Notes: generated by a model not told the origin, from the letters alone. Shown: positions 16,913-27,139, counted from the stretch's first letter. The stretch: DNA of 64,000 bases from an uncultured Clostridia bacterium (GCA_944358385.1 CALVQW010000002.1:1-64000); one strand, 5' to 3'. Made by a program: numbers and translations.

Positions 16913-17176
16913 ATGCAAAGAGATGACGCCAAACTCATCCGCCTCTTAAAGACCGCGGGCGGACAGATCGAAGGCATAGTGAGAATGATAGAGGAGAAGA
17001 AGTATTGCATCGACATCAGCAATCAGATCATGGCGGCGCAAGCCATCCTCTCCCGCGTCAACAAGGAAGTCCTCAACGCGCACCTGCACTCCTGTGTGAT
17101 CTCATCCATAGAGAGCGGGGATGCGGAGGAGAAGGTGGACGAGATAGCCGCCGTCCTCGACAAGTTGATAAAATAA
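16913..17176 (+). CDS. csoR: Copper-sensing transcriptional repressor
   Basis: 87 residues, SD AAGGAGAGAGA before the ATG. An all-helical CsoR/RcnR-family protein. The copper ligands Cys32, His57 and Cys61 have the CsoR spacing (Cys-x24-His-x3-Cys). Apo-CsoR binds GC-rich dyads such as the one at 14216-14232 and lets go on binding Cu(I), so the copA-copZ-csoR unit should be self-regulated. Terminated by the hairpin right after the stop. Confidence 0.93.
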   Translation: MQRDDAKLIRLLKTAGGQIEGIVRMIEEKKYCIDISNQIMAAQAILSRVNKEVLNAHLHSCVISSIESGDAEEKVDEIAAVLDKLIK

Positions 17177-17204
17177 AGGACGGGCGTTCGCGCCCGTCCT
17201 TTAT
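17175..17204. terminator. Bidirectional terminator between csoR and a convergent gene
   Basis: GGACGGGCG-TTCG-CGCCCGTCC flanked by AAA and TTTA. It starts at the csoR stop and also serves the minus-strand gene ending at 17227. Confidence 0.75.
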
Positions 17205-17226
17205 CATGAGTCGGTTTTTTCGCGGA

Positions 17227-17814
17227 TCACTTTCTCGCCACGCCTATGATCGCGCCGAGTCCGCCTGCCATAGTGCCGATGCAGGTGAGATACGCGCCGA
17301 TGCCGAGTGCCCGTCCGAGTTCCACATAGCCGATGACGGGTATGTTGCAGCTGAAGAAGGCGTGATCGCAGTAGATCGCCGTCATTGCGGTCAGCACCGC
17401 TCCCGCGATGAGAGTCACGATGCCGACAATGCCGACGAAAAAGCGCATCAGACCGAAGTTGAGCACCATTTTCAGCAGATAGAGCAGAGCGAGCGCGCAC
17501 ACCGCTATGACGGCGATGTAGCCGAATACCACCATCACCGTGCGCACCGCAGAGGGATCGTCGGTGTCGAAGGAGATCTCGATGTTCTCGATGTTCTCAC
17601 CGTCTTTCCCCAACACGGATTCGCTGTATTCGCCGAAAGGCTGGGACATGTTGATGTATTTTTCCAGCGTTTCCGTGTTTACGATCGCGGTATCCACATT
17701 ATAGAATGTCCACTCGTCGATGGCGAGTCCCGTTATGGATATGGCGCACATTGCCAGTACGACCAATCCCATCACTATGCCGAGCATGCCGGCTTTCTGT
17801 TTGATCTTTGCCAT
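17227..17814 (-). CDS. Four-helix membrane protein, paralogue of the divergent gene at 18091
   Basis: 195 residues, SD GGAGGATCAGC before the ATG at 17814. One hydrophobic helix at about 8-32, an extracytoplasmic acidic loop (about 33-90), then three more helices and a short basic end. The start (MAKIKQKAGMLGIVMGLVVL) and the segment AVCALALLYLLKMVLNFGLMRF parallel the divergent neighbour, so the two arose by duplication. No family or function recognised. It converges on csoR. Confidence 0.7.
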   Translation of the reverse strand: MAKIKQKAGMLGIVMGLVVLAMCAISITGLAIDEWTFYNVDTAIVNTETLEKYINMSQPFGEYSESVLGKDGENIENIEISFDTDDPSAVRTVMVVFGYIAVIAVCALALLYLLKMVLNFGLMRFFVGIVGIVTLIAGAVLTAMTAIYCDHAFFSCNIPVIGYVELGRALGIGAYLTCIGTMAGGLGAIIGVARK

Positions 17815-18090
17815 GCTGATCCTCCTTACCCCTACATAACCCGAAAAGGATCGCCTTTCGGCTCATCCTTACATTCAGCATACCACCCCGCGCGCGCTCT
17901 GTCAACAGACGCCGGCGTGCGCGCCGCGTACAATGCCTCCCGATGTGTGCGGAAAACCTCTTTCCCGCCCCGCCGCATTCGTTTACCGTCCGCCGCCGTG
18001 CAAGATGTGTATTGACATCGGGGAGAGGAGTTGATAAAATATTCGTATAGTACCGAGGGGAAGCTCGGGAAAATCAAAAGGAGAATTGTT

Positions 18091-18663
18091 ATGGCAAAAG
18101 CAAAGAAAAAGATCGGCATAATCGATTTTGTCGTGCTGGGCGTGCTTGTCGTCTGCCTGGTGCTCGCGATCGTTGGCTTGACCATCGATCAGTGGACGAC
18201 CACCGAAGAGGTTTTCGGTAAAACAAGAGATGTTTCGTTTGGCGATTACAGCGAAATTGTCGTCGAGAAGAATGAGGTGAAAGGCGACACAAACGATGCT
18301 CTCGGCGATGATATTATGGGCGGTTTGGATGACATTCTCGGAGACAGCGAGCTCGCTCAGGATGCCAAAGCCAAAGAAGCCAAGCTGGATGCGATGGTCG
18401 CATTCGGCTACATCACCGTCATTCTCGTTGCGGTCACCCTCGCGCTGTATGTGCTGAAGATGTTCCTCAAAGCAGGGTTCTTCCGCTTCCTCGTGTTGGT
18501 CGCGGGTGCGCTCACCCTCATCTCCGGTGTGCTCGCCATCGCAATGACCGCCGCATATTGCGGTGAAGTGCTCTTGGTCGGCGCTGGTGCGGCACTTCTC
18601 GCCGTGGGCGGCATCCTCGGCGGTTTGGCGGGGGGTGCGTCGTTCTTCCTCTCCAAAAAATAA
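18091..18663 (+). CDS. Four-helix membrane protein, paralogue of the gene at 17227
   Basis: 190 residues from the ATG at 18091 with SD AAAAGGAG; the in-frame codons upstream cover promoter-like DNA. Layout matches the divergent paralogue: MAKAKKKIGIIDFVVLGVLV, one helix, an acidic loop with LGDDIMGGLDDILGDSE, then three helices ending FFLSKK. The loop sequences differ strongly while the helices are similar. Function unknown. Confidence 0.7.
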   Translation: MAKAKKKIGIIDFVVLGVLVVCLVLAIVGLTIDQWTTTEEVFGKTRDVSFGDYSEIVVEKNEVKGDTNDALGDDIMGGLDDILGDSELAQDAKAKEAKLDAMVAFGYITVILVAVTLALYVLKMFLKAGFFRFLVLVAGALTLISGVLAIAMTAAYCGEVLLVGAGAALLAVGGILGGLAGGASFFLSKK

Positions 18664-18666
18664 TTA

Positions 18667-18792
18667 CCTGAGGGCACTATTCGGCGAATAACATCGTCAA
18701 AGCCCCCGTCGTGGATGCTCACGTACGTCTGTGTACGCTCCGCCTCCCGACGGGGGCTTTTCCTTGTTTTTCATCCGAATATTGCCCTCAGG
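18667..18792. repeat. Long nested hairpin repeat
   Basis: Outer arms (CCTGAGGGCACTATTCGG and its near complement ending at 18792), an inner GCCCCCGTCG/CGACGGGGGC stem and an apex with CACGTACG...GTACG. It belongs to the family also seen at 24117, 24345, 54832 and 55631 and starts three bases after the stop of the preceding gene. It may act as a terminator. Confidence 0.6.
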
Positions 18793-18827
18793 CGAGCTGA
18801 TCGTACTATTTGGCGAATAACTGCGAC

Positions 18828-18855
18828 AAAACCCCCGTCACGCGACGGGGGTTTT
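18828..18855. terminator. Strong bidirectional hairpin
   Basis: AAAACCCCCGTC-ACGC-GACGGGGGTTTT, a perfect 12-bp stem with terminal A and T runs. TTTGGCGAATAA just upstream is shared with the long hairpin family. Confidence 0.65.
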
Positions 18856-19520
18856 GCTGTGTTTGGGGATTCTTGCTCGGAGTACACGTCGTACTCAAAT
18901 ACGCACACTCAGAGTTCGCGTCGTTCTCAAAGAGTGTAAAACAGGCTGACGTCCACTGACATGGGAGTTATTGTCCCCCTCCTCACTATACCCCACAAAA
19001 TCACCCTTGGTGATATTTGCGGGGACCCCGGCTACGGGACTCCTCCCCCACTCGGAATAAAGTTCGCTCCTCCCAAAATGCGGGACTAACTTTTGAACTT
19101 TACCAAAAATTTTGGTAATCGCACTCACATAACCAAGCGGATGCCGGTATTGAGTGAGCGTCGCTCGTGGGGCGAGGAGGGCGACTCGACGCGCACGGGA
19201 GGCGTCCCTATTTAGGTGTTCATCTAGCTTGCGAGGTCGCAGATTCGCGCCGCGACTTTCAAGCGCGGGCGCAAGACGCCCGCGGTGAAAGTTTGGCTTT
19301 GCGGCGCGTAGTTCCGTCTCCGAAAAAGAGACGCCGTACTCAACGCCCGCTCGGAGTGTACGTCAAATCTCTTCGGATAAGTGACGTTAGAACGTCTCCG
19401 AAAAAGAGTGTGCGGCGTACTCAAAGACGTTTCGAATAAGTGTACGTTACTAGTGTACCCCGCCCACCCACCCCATAAGCGAACATCTCTACATCGACAT
19501 GAGTTGCGCTCTTGCCATAT

Positions 19521-19679
19521 TTTGTCAAGGAACTGCGCCGAAAAAATTTGCTTGCGGGGGAATTATTCCCCCACACCCCCAAGTTGTTGCGAGCCGTAAA
19601 AGACAAGCAGCCGCGCGTGAAGTAAAACAATAGTCAGCCGCCCGCTCAGGGCTGCAAAATTTTTCGCGCCCTTGACAAC
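19521..19679. repeat. MITE-like element with inverted ends, copy 1
   Basis: The left end TTTGTCAAGGAACTGCGCCG continues to 19555; the right end (19654-19679) is its inverted relative, GCAAAATTTTTCGCGCCCTT and on. A second copy with a much shorter centre lies at 55186-55254. No coding capacity. Confidence 0.55.
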
Positions 19680-19705
19680 GACAAAAAGTTAAAATTAAAA
19701 AAACT

Positions 19706-19730
19706 GCGGACGGCACTTCTTGCCGTCCGC
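19706..19730 (-). terminator. Terminator of the fhs gene
   Basis: GCGGACGGCA-CTTCT-TGCCGTCCGC; on the minus strand it is followed by AGTTTTTTTAAT. It lies about 84 bases after the fhs stop. Confidence 0.75.
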
Positions 19731-19813
19731 CTTAATTACAAAATGATTCTCCCTTTGCACTTGCGCGTTTTGCCGCCTCTTTTGTTAATACTAGCTCTTT
19801 TGTACGCCCTCGT

Positions 19814-21472
19814 TTACATCAAGCCGTCGATCTCGCCGGTGTCGGTGTCGATGGTGATGCGGTCGGTGTTGGGGGAGGCACCGAGCCCGGGCATGAGGAG
19901 CATATTGCCGCCGATGACGACGATGAACTCCGCGCCCGCGCGGGGGATGACGTCGCGGACGAGGAAGTCGAACCCTTCCGGCGCGCCGAGAGCCTTCTCG
20001 TCGCAGGAGAAGGAGTATTGCGTCTTTGCGATGCAGACGGGGTAGCGGGCGTATTCGGGATTGGACTTGATCTTTTGAAGGTGCGCGAGGGCTTCCTCCG
20101 ACCAGCTCACGCTGCTCGCGCCGTAGATGCCCTTTGCGACGGCGGCTATTTTCTCCTCCACGGGAGCGTCGTCGGGATAGGCAAAAGTGAGGGCGGGAGA
20201 GGGGAGCGCGCACAGCTCGACGACTTTGCGCGCCAAAGCTTCCGCGCCCTTGCCGCCCTGTGCGAACCCTTCCGTGACGACGGCGTCCGCGCCGCATTCG
20301 CGGCAGAGCGCGGCGAGCGCGTCAAGCTCCGCATCCGTGTCGGCGGTGAAACGGTTGATCGCCACAACAACACGTTGAGAGAAACGTTTCAGGTTGTTTA
20401 AGTGCCGTTTTACGTTGTCAAAGCCCTTTCGGAGTGCGGCGACGTTTTCTTTGGAAGCCTCCGCTTTCGGCACTCCGCCGTTGAATTTGAGGGAGCGTGC
20501 GGTGACCACCAACACCACGCAGGAGGGGGTGAGGCCTGCCTTTCTGCACTTGATGTCAAGGAATTTTTCGCCGCCGAGTTCCGCGCCGAAGCCTGCCTCC
20601 GTCACGACATAATCGGCGTGCTGCATTGCGGCGCGGGTGGCGATGACGCTGTTGCATCCGTGCGCTATGTTGGCAAAAGGCCCGCCGTGTACGAAGGCGG
20701 GAGTGCCTTCGAGAGTTTGCACGAGATTTGGGCGCAGGGCGTCGCGGAGAAGCACGGTCATGGACTCTTCCGCCCTGAGGTCGCGGGCGCGGATCTCCTC
20801 TCCGTCCTCGCCGTAACCTATGACTATGTTGCCCAGACGGCGTTTGAGGTCGCCAAGAGAGGACGCGAGGCACAGCACCGCCATGATCTCGCTCGCCGCC
20901 GTGATGACGAAGCCGTCCTCGCGGGGGACGCCGTTGACGGAGCCGCCCAGCCCCACCCGCACCACGCGCAGGGCGCGGTCGTTGAGGTCGAGACACCTGC
21001 GCCAGATGACTTCCTTTATGCCGAGGGTGTTGCCGAACTTGATGTGGTTGTCGATGAGGGCGGAAAGCAGGTTGTTGGCGGACGTGACGGCGTGGAAGTC
21101 GCCCGTGAAGTGCAGGTTGATGTCCTCCATGGGGATGACCTGCGCATATCCGCCGCCGCATGCGCCGCCCTTGATGCCGAACACGGGACCGAGAGAAGGT
21201 TCGCGCAGAGCGAGGCACACATTTTCGCCCAGCCTGCGCATCCCGTCCGCAAGCCCTATGCTGACGGTGGTCTTGCCCTCTCCGAGAGGGGTGGGGTTCA
21301 TCGCCGTGACGAGGATGAGTTTCGCCTCGGAGTCCTTCCCGGAGGGGAGGGGGACTTTCGCCTTGAACTTTCCGTAAGGTTCGATCTCGTCCGCGGCGTA
21401 TCCCAGACGCGCAGCGATCTCCGTTACGGGCAGGGGGTGCGAGTTTCTTGCGATTTCGATGTCTGACAGCAT
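19814..21472 (-). CDS. fhs: Formate-tetrahydrofolate ligase
   Basis: 552 residues from the ATG at 21472 (SD GGAGAAAACC). It makes 10-formyl-tetrahydrofolate from formate, ATP and tetrahydrofolate, feeding purine synthesis and the methyl branch of one-carbon metabolism. Visible landmarks: the ATP-binding PLGEGKTTVSIGL, REPSLGPVFGIKGGACGGG, and EAGFGAELGGEKFLDIKCR. Length matches the family (about 555). A candidate minus-strand -10 (TATAAT) sits at 21506-21511. No other folate genes are adjacent. Confidence 0.95.
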   Translation of the reverse strand: MLSDIEIARNSHPLPVTEIAARLGYAADEIEPYGKFKAKVPLPSGKDSEAKLILVTAMNPTPLGEGKTTVSIGLADGMRRLGENVCLALREPSLGPVFGIKGGACGGGYAQVIPMEDINLHFTGDFHAVTSANNLLSALIDNHIKFGNTLGIKEVIWRRCLDLNDRALRVVRVGLGGSVNGVPREDGFVITAASEIMAVLCLASSLGDLKRRLGNIVIGYGEDGEEIRARDLRAEESMTVLLRDALRPNLVQTLEGTPAFVHGGPFANIAHGCNSVIATRAAMQHADYVVTEAGFGAELGGEKFLDIKCRKAGLTPSCVVLVVTARSLKFNGGVPKAEASKENVAALRKGFDNVKRHLNNLKRFSQRVVVAINRFTADTDAELDALAALCRECGADAVVTEGFAQGGKGAEALARKVVELCALPSPALTFAYPDDAPVEEKIAAVAKGIYGASSVSWSEEALAHLQKIKSNPEYARYPVCIAKTQYSFSCDEKALGAPEGFDFLVRDVIPRAGAEFIVVIGGNMLLMPGLGASPNTDRITIDTDTGEIDGLM

Positions 21473-21561
21473 GGTTTTCTCCTGTGCGCCTTCCGGCAAA
21501 GACAATTATAATACACATGTTACGTTTTTTCTACCGTTTCGGAAGTTTGTGTCAAAAATTA

Positions 21562-21590
21562 TTGCGCGATGTCGGGTTTTATAATATAAT
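21562..21590 (+). promoter_or_regulatory. Promoter of the membrane protein at 21635
   Basis: TTGCGC (21562-21567) and TATAAT (21585-21590), 17-base spacer, 45 bases before the ATG. Confidence 0.5.
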
Positions 21591-21634
21591 ATCGCTATGT
21601 TGACGCCGCGCTGCGGCGGATCCAGGGGGGAACG

Positions 21635-22348
21635 ATGAAGCGGCAGCTGAAAAAGAACGAAAAGGTGCAGGCAGGATTGCTCTCGCTCGCGTGCGTGATA
21701 ATTGTTCTGGGGATACTTTTCCTCGTGAACGCCATGCAGGAGGATCCGGCAAACGGATTCTTCCCCGCGTTTTGCGAGATAGACAACCTCATCGGCAAGT
21801 ATATCATAGTCATCCTCACCATGGCGTGCGGCATAATGCTGTTCTCCAACGTCGGCATCACCTTTGAGGACAAAAAGCTCCGCAACGGACTGACCATCGG
21901 CATCACGGTGTTTTCCACCATCCTCACCGTCCCGCTCGTCTATGTCTTCATCGCCATCTTCCCGTATGCGGCGGATCCCGTCCCCTTTGAGGAACTCAAT
22001 GCCCTGGACGCCATCATGCGCATGGACAGGATCTATGAGGGTTTCGTGGACTGGTTCGGCAACGGCGGTTTGATGTGGGCTGTCTATACGGTCATGCTGG
22101 TGCTCTCCCTCGTGTTCATCACCTTCCCGCTGCTCACGGGCATCCTCGCGGTGAAGAACGAGCAGACGCTCGGTTTCAAGAAGGAAGGTTTCCCCTTCGG
22201 AGTCATCACCCTTCCCGTGGTGGCGAAACAGCGCGCGGCAGCAGCGGCGTGCGAAAACGGAGAAGATGTGTCCGCGGAAGAGAATGCGGAAGCGGCTCCC
22301 GCAGAGGACGCGGCACTCGCCGCGGCGGAAGAGGAAGCAGCCGGATAA
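21635..22348 (+). CDS. Four-helix membrane protein with acidic Ala/Glu tail
   Basis: 237 residues; the ATG at 21635 is preceded by GGGGGGAACG. Hydrophobic helices at about 13-33, 54-74, 85-110 and 148-170, then a cytoplasmic stretch and a low-complexity Ala/Glu tail of about 40 residues. No family recognised. It diverges from fhs and ends in its own terminator. The tail may be a disordered contact region. Confidence 0.65.
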   Translation: MKRQLKKNEKVQAGLLSLACVIIVLGILFLVNAMQEDPANGFFPAFCEIDNLIGKYIIVILTMACGIMLFSNVGITFEDKKLRNGLTIGITVFSTILTVPLVYVFIAIFPYAADPVPFEELNALDAIMRMDRIYEGFVDWFGNGGLMWAVYTVMLVLSLVFITFPLLTGILAVKNEQTLGFKKEGFPFGVITLPVVAKQRAAAAACENGEDVSAEENAEAAPAEDAALAAAEEEAAG

Positions 22349-22395
22349 AAGGCTTCCCGCAACGGAGCGGGAAAGGTAAAGGCAAAGACGTTCGG

Positions 22396-22426
22396 ACGTG
22401 CGGCGCTGATGTGCCGCACGTTTTTT
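22396..22426 (+). terminator. Rho-independent terminator
   Basis: ACGTGCGGC-GCTGATGT-GCCGCACGT followed by TTTTTT. Confidence 0.8.
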
Positions 22427-24116
<1,690 letters not shown>

Positions 24117-24118
<2 letters not shown>

Positions 24119-24240
24119 AACCGCGCTATTTGGCGAATTGCTTTGTCAGCCCCCATATTCAGACCTCTTACGTACGCCAAGTACGCGGCGAGTCCTGAAT
24201 ATGGGGGCTTTCGCGCACTTCATCCAAATATCGCGGTTTT
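24117..24240. repeat. Long nested hairpin repeat at the gdhA stop
   Basis: Outer arms AAAACCGCGCTATTTGG / CCAAATATCGCGGTTTT, inner stem AGCCCCCATATTCAG/CTGAATATGGGGGCT, apex with TTACGTACGCCAAGTACG. The left arm begins in the gdhA stop codon, so it may serve as the terminator. Same family as 18667, 24345, 54832 and 55631. Confidence 0.65.
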
Positions 24241-24563
24241 TTACACACGATAATCAATAAAACCGGGGGTCTCCGCGTAAAATCCGCAGGATTTTTCGTG
24301 GGGTATAAACCGGGGTCCCCGCCGAAAGAACTTTCGGTGGGGTAGATTGGCGAATTGCTTTGTCAGCCCCCATATTCAGACCTCTTACGTACGCCAAGTA
24401 CGCGGCGAGTCCTGAATATGGGGGCTTTCGCGCACTTCATCCAAATATCGCGGTTTTTTACACACGATAATCAATAAAACCGGGGTCCCCGCGTAAAATC
24501 CGCAGGATTATTCGTGGGGTATAAACCGGGGTCCCCGCCGAAAGCATTTTCGGTGGAGCCCTT
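24129..24563. repeat. Tandem duplication of about 217 bases
   Basis: The segment from TTTGGCGAATTGCTTTGTCA through CCGCCGAAAG..TTTCGGTGG is present twice, offset by 217 bases, with a few differences (a deleted G, GGATTTTT/GGATTATT, AGAACTTT/AGCATTTT). Each unit carries one nested hairpin (second copy 24345-24460) and a GGGGTCCCCGCCGAAAG hairpin. No genes. Confidence 0.75.
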
Positions 24564-24607
24564 ACTCCGTCCCCCAGTGGGGGTACAAGGAGTACCCCCA
24601 CACCCCG

Positions 24608-24888
24608 ATGCCAGCCCGGAATAATACGAACCAGCCTCAGAGCAATTCTTTTCGGCGCTTTTGCACAGCCGAAACTTGACAATATGTAAACTATTGCCTG
24701 CGTTCCGCCCGTGCAACATCATCCGAAAATCTCTTGCTCTGAGGTGCGAGCAGTTCCGCGCCAGCCGATTTTTGGCTGAGCAAGGAAGTCGGCGCCGCTA
24801 ATACCCACCCGTATTGGCAAGGCGAATGACGCGGTTCAGGCGGAAATCGGCGGCGCTGAACCCGGTTCGTATTATTCCGGGCTGGCAT
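24608..24888. repeat. MITE-like element with perfect 25-bp inverted ends, enclosing structured copy B
   Basis: ATGCCAGCCCGGAATAATAC and five further bases at 24608-24632 are perfectly inverted at 24864-24888. The 281-base unit has no coding capacity. Part of the end (TTCGTATTATTCCGG) recurs near 35158, and GTTCGTATTATT recurs in the tRNA-Ser terminator. Confidence 0.65.
24635..24744 (+). ncRNA. Structured element, copy B
   Basis: Outer stem CCTCAGAGCAA (24635-24645) pairs perfectly with TTGCTCTGAGG (24734-24744). Joining strand TTCTTTTCGG; inner stem begins TTGCAC and ends GTGCAA; apical loop 24676-24702 with CAATATGTAAACTATTGCC; then ATCCGAAAATCTC. It lies within the TIR element rather than upstream of a plus-strand gene, which suggests the unit can move. 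Confidence 0.55.
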
Positions 24889-25019
24889 AGGGCGACGTAT
24901 TTTACAGAGATATTTGATGTTCACTCCGAAGGGAAGGAGGGGGTAACAACATTCCCCGCGGGACGTGAAGTTTATCTCGCCGAAGTTACATCTCACCCGG
25001 TAAGGGACGGAATTATATT

Positions 25020-25047
25020 AAAAACGCGGCATTATGCCGCGTTTTTA
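25020..25047. terminator. Terminator downstream of dapB
   Basis: AAAAACGCGGC-ATTAT-GCCGCGTTTTT, symmetrical; on the minus strand it follows the dapB stop by about 22 bases. Confidence 0.8.
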
Positions 25048-25068
25048 CGTGTTAAAGTTGTGTTTTTG

Positions 25069-26265
25069 TCATTTGATGCCGTAATATTTCTTGACCGCCT
25101 CTTCCGCTGCGGGAAGGGACTTTGCGTCTATGCAGCAGGAGATCTGCGTCTCGGAGGTGGTGATGGCGTACACTTCCGCACCCGCGCTGCGCAGGACGGA
25201 GAGTACGTCTGCGGCAACGCCGCTCTTGTGCTGCATGCCCGCTCCTTCCGCGGTGATCTTGGCTGCTCCCTTCAACGTCCCGCCTGCCGTACCTTCGGGG
25301 ATGAGGCTTTCCGTCTTGCCGAGGTCGTCCTCGCCCAGCGTGAAGGACACCGCGACGGTGCCGTCCGCATTGAAGTGGTGGCTGATCATGTCCAGATTGA
25401 CGTCGTTGCGTTTGATGTCCGTGAGCAGCGCGAGGAAGGCGTCGAAGGAGATGCGGGGCAGGGTGACGAGAGCCACGTCCATCTCGGCGGAGACGGAGGT
25501 GACGGCGTAGTTCTGCGCTATGATGGAGGTCATGTCATACAGCCCAGACTGCTTGTCAGTGAGGAACTTCGCGGCTCTCAGCGCGCCTCTGACAAAAACT
25601 TCCTTGTTCTCGGACTCGTGCATGAGGGTGATCACCTCGCCCGTGCCGAGGAACATTATCTCGTGCTTGCCGACGACGGTGCCGCCGCGCACGGCATGTA
25701 TGCCTATCTCGCCGCGCTCCCTGCGGTGTTTCGCCTCGTGCCTGCCGTAGGTGTAGGTGAGGGAATTGTCGCGGACGGAATTGATCTCGTTCGCAAGAGT
25801 GAGCGCGGTGCCGCTGGGGGAATCCAGCTTGCGGTTGTGGTGCGTCTCCACTATCTCGATGTCATAGTCTTCTCCCAGGAACTTCGCCGCTTCTTTGGCG
25901 AGGTTGGCAAGCAGATTGACGCCGAGGGACATGTTGCTCGCGCGGAAAACGGGGAGGCTCTCCGCGACATTTTGCACCTTCTCCTCTTGTTCGGGAGTAT
26001 AGCCCGTGGTGGCGAGGACTAAGCCGCAGCCCGTCCTTTGCGCGTAGGCGATGATGTCGTCGAGGGCGGCGGGAGAGGAGAAGTCTATGACCACGTCCGC
26101 GCCGTCGGGAGCTTGCTCAAAGCTCCTGAAAACGGGGTAGGGAAGATCATCCGCGCCGTTTACGTCCACGCCGAACACCGCCTCGAACTCCGTCGAGCCG
26201 ATGAGAGACTTATACATTGTGCGTCCGATGCGGCCCGCCGCGCCGGAGATGGCTATCCTGATCAT
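25069..26265 (-). CDS. dapB: 4-Hydroxy-tetrahydrodipicolinate reductase with C-terminal ACT-like region
   Basis: 398 residues against the usual 250-270. The N-terminal part is a full DapB: nucleotide-binding GAAGRIG (8-14), the catalytic and substrate loop ETHHNRKLDSPSGTA (about 160-174) and a usual DapB end near residue 250. The remaining 145 residues (SAEMDVALVTL onward, then KSGVAADVLSVLRSAGAEVY and TTSETQISCCIDA) resemble the paired ACT repeats of aspartokinase, which bind lysine or threonine. The fusion suggests feedback control of DapB by an amino acid, an inference. Last gene of asd-dapA-dapB, three bases after dapA. Confidence 0.88.
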   Translation of the reverse strand: MIRIAISGAAGRIGRTMYKSLIGSTEFEAVFGVDVNGADDLPYPVFRSFEQAPDGADVVIDFSSPAALDDIIAYAQRTGCGLVLATTGYTPEQEEKVQNVAESLPVFRASNMSLGVNLLANLAKEAAKFLGEDYDIEIVETHHNRKLDSPSGTALTLANEINSVRDNSLTYTYGRHEAKHRRERGEIGIHAVRGGTVVGKHEIMFLGTGEVITLMHESENKEVFVRGALRAAKFLTDKQSGLYDMTSIIAQNYAVTSVSAEMDVALVTLPRISFDAFLALLTDIKRNDVNLDMISHHFNADGTVAVSFTLGEDDLGKTESLIPEGTAGGTLKGAAKITAEGAGMQHKSGVAADVLSVLRSAGAEVYAITTSETQISCCIDAKSLPAAEEAVKKYYGIK

Positions 26266-26268
26266 AAC

Positions 26269-27138
26269 TCAAACAAAAGCCGGCAACAGCTTTTCAAGCT
26301 TTGCCGCGTTTTCCGACGTCATCTCGGTGAGGGGCAGACGGAGGATGCCGTTGCAAAGTCCGCGAAGCTGCATCGCCTTTTTGACGGGGATGGGGTTGAC
26401 CTCGGAGAAGAGCGCGCGCACGAAGGGGAGCATGTCAAGCTGCATCTTCGCCGCTTTTTTGAGGTCGCCCGCAAGGAATGCCGAGGTCATCTCGGAAGTG
26501 AAGCGGGGAGCGGCGTTGCTCGCCACGCTGATGACGCCCATGCCGCCCATCGCCATGACGGGGACGGTGATGCCGTCGTCGCCGCTGTACACCACCGCTT
26601 TGCCTTGGGTGAGGCGGATGACTTCCTCGATCTGCTCCATATTCCCGCTCGCCTCCTTGATGGCGGCGATGTTGGGATGTTCCGCAAGCGCGGCGAAAGT
26701 GGCGGGGAGGAGGTTGACTCCCGTGCGTCCCGGCACATTGTAGCAGATGATGGGGGTATGCACCGCGTCCGCGACGGCGGTGAAGTGGGCAATAAGCCCC
26801 TGTTGCGTCGCCTTGTTGTAGTAGGGGGTGACGAGCAGGAGCGCGTCCGCGCCGAGGCTTTCGGCGGTGAGGGACATCTCCACGGCGGCGGCAGTGGAAT
26901 TCGCACCCGTACCTACGATGACGGGGAGTTTGCCTTTGAGTTTTTTCACGGCGAACTCGATGACGGCTTTCTTTTCGGCTGCCGTCATGGTGGCGGGTTC
27001 CCCCGTAGTGCCGAGGACGACCACCGCGTCGACGCCGCCCGCGAGCTGGTCGTCGAGAATGCGGTCAAAGCTTTCGAAATCCACTCCGTCACGCGTGAAA
27101 GGCGTGATCAGAGCCGTGGCTGTTCCCTTGAAAATCAT
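26269..27138 (-). CDS. dapA: 4-Hydroxy-tetrahydrodipicolinate synthase
   Basis: 289 residues. Condenses pyruvate with aspartate semialdehyde in lysine and diaminopimelate synthesis. An aldolase-type TIM barrel with the catalytic set at standard positions: Thr44/Thr45 in GTTGE, Tyr133 in CYNVPGRTG and Schiff-base Lys161 in AAIKEASGN. Placed one base after the asd stop and three before dapB, so the three genes form an operon that starts at 28150. Confidence 0.96.
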   Translation of the reverse strand: MIFKGTATALITPFTRDGVDFESFDRILDDQLAGGVDAVVVLGTTGEPATMTAAEKKAVIEFAVKKLKGKLPVIVGTGANSTAAAVEMSLTAESLGADALLLVTPYYNKATQQGLIAHFTAVADAVHTPIICYNVPGRTGVNLLPATFAALAEHPNIAAIKEASGNMEQIEEVIRLTQGKAVVYSGDDGITVPVMAMGGMGVISVASNAAPRFTSEMTSAFLAGDLKKAAKMQLDMLPFVRALFSEVNPIPVKKAMQLRGLCNGILRLPLTEMTSENAAKLEKLLPAFV

Positions 27139-27139
27139 G

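Larger units (their letters stand above)
18664..19813. other. Gene-free intergenic region full of dispersed repeats
   Basis: About 1.15 kb between two gene ends. It holds a long nested hairpin (18667-18792), a strong hairpin (18828-18855), imperfect CTCGGAGT/CGTCGTACTCAAA-type repeats (about 18875-18945 and 19320-19440), a segment related to 62396-62470 (about 19078-19143), a TIR element (19521-19679) and the fhs terminator. No ORF there has an SD or plausible composition. Confidence 0.6.
24564..25019. other. Intergenic region between gdhA and dapB
   Basis: No gene. It holds the 25-bp TIR element with structured copy B (24608-24888) and a purine-rich stretch (24930-24970). Short open frames here lack SDs and lie across the repeats. 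Confidence 0.5.

Noticed and set aside
20402-21466. Long plus-strand ORF opposite fhs
   Set aside because: Composition is that of a GC-rich antisense shadow, with no SD, and the minus-strand formate-tetrahydrofolate ligase is certain.
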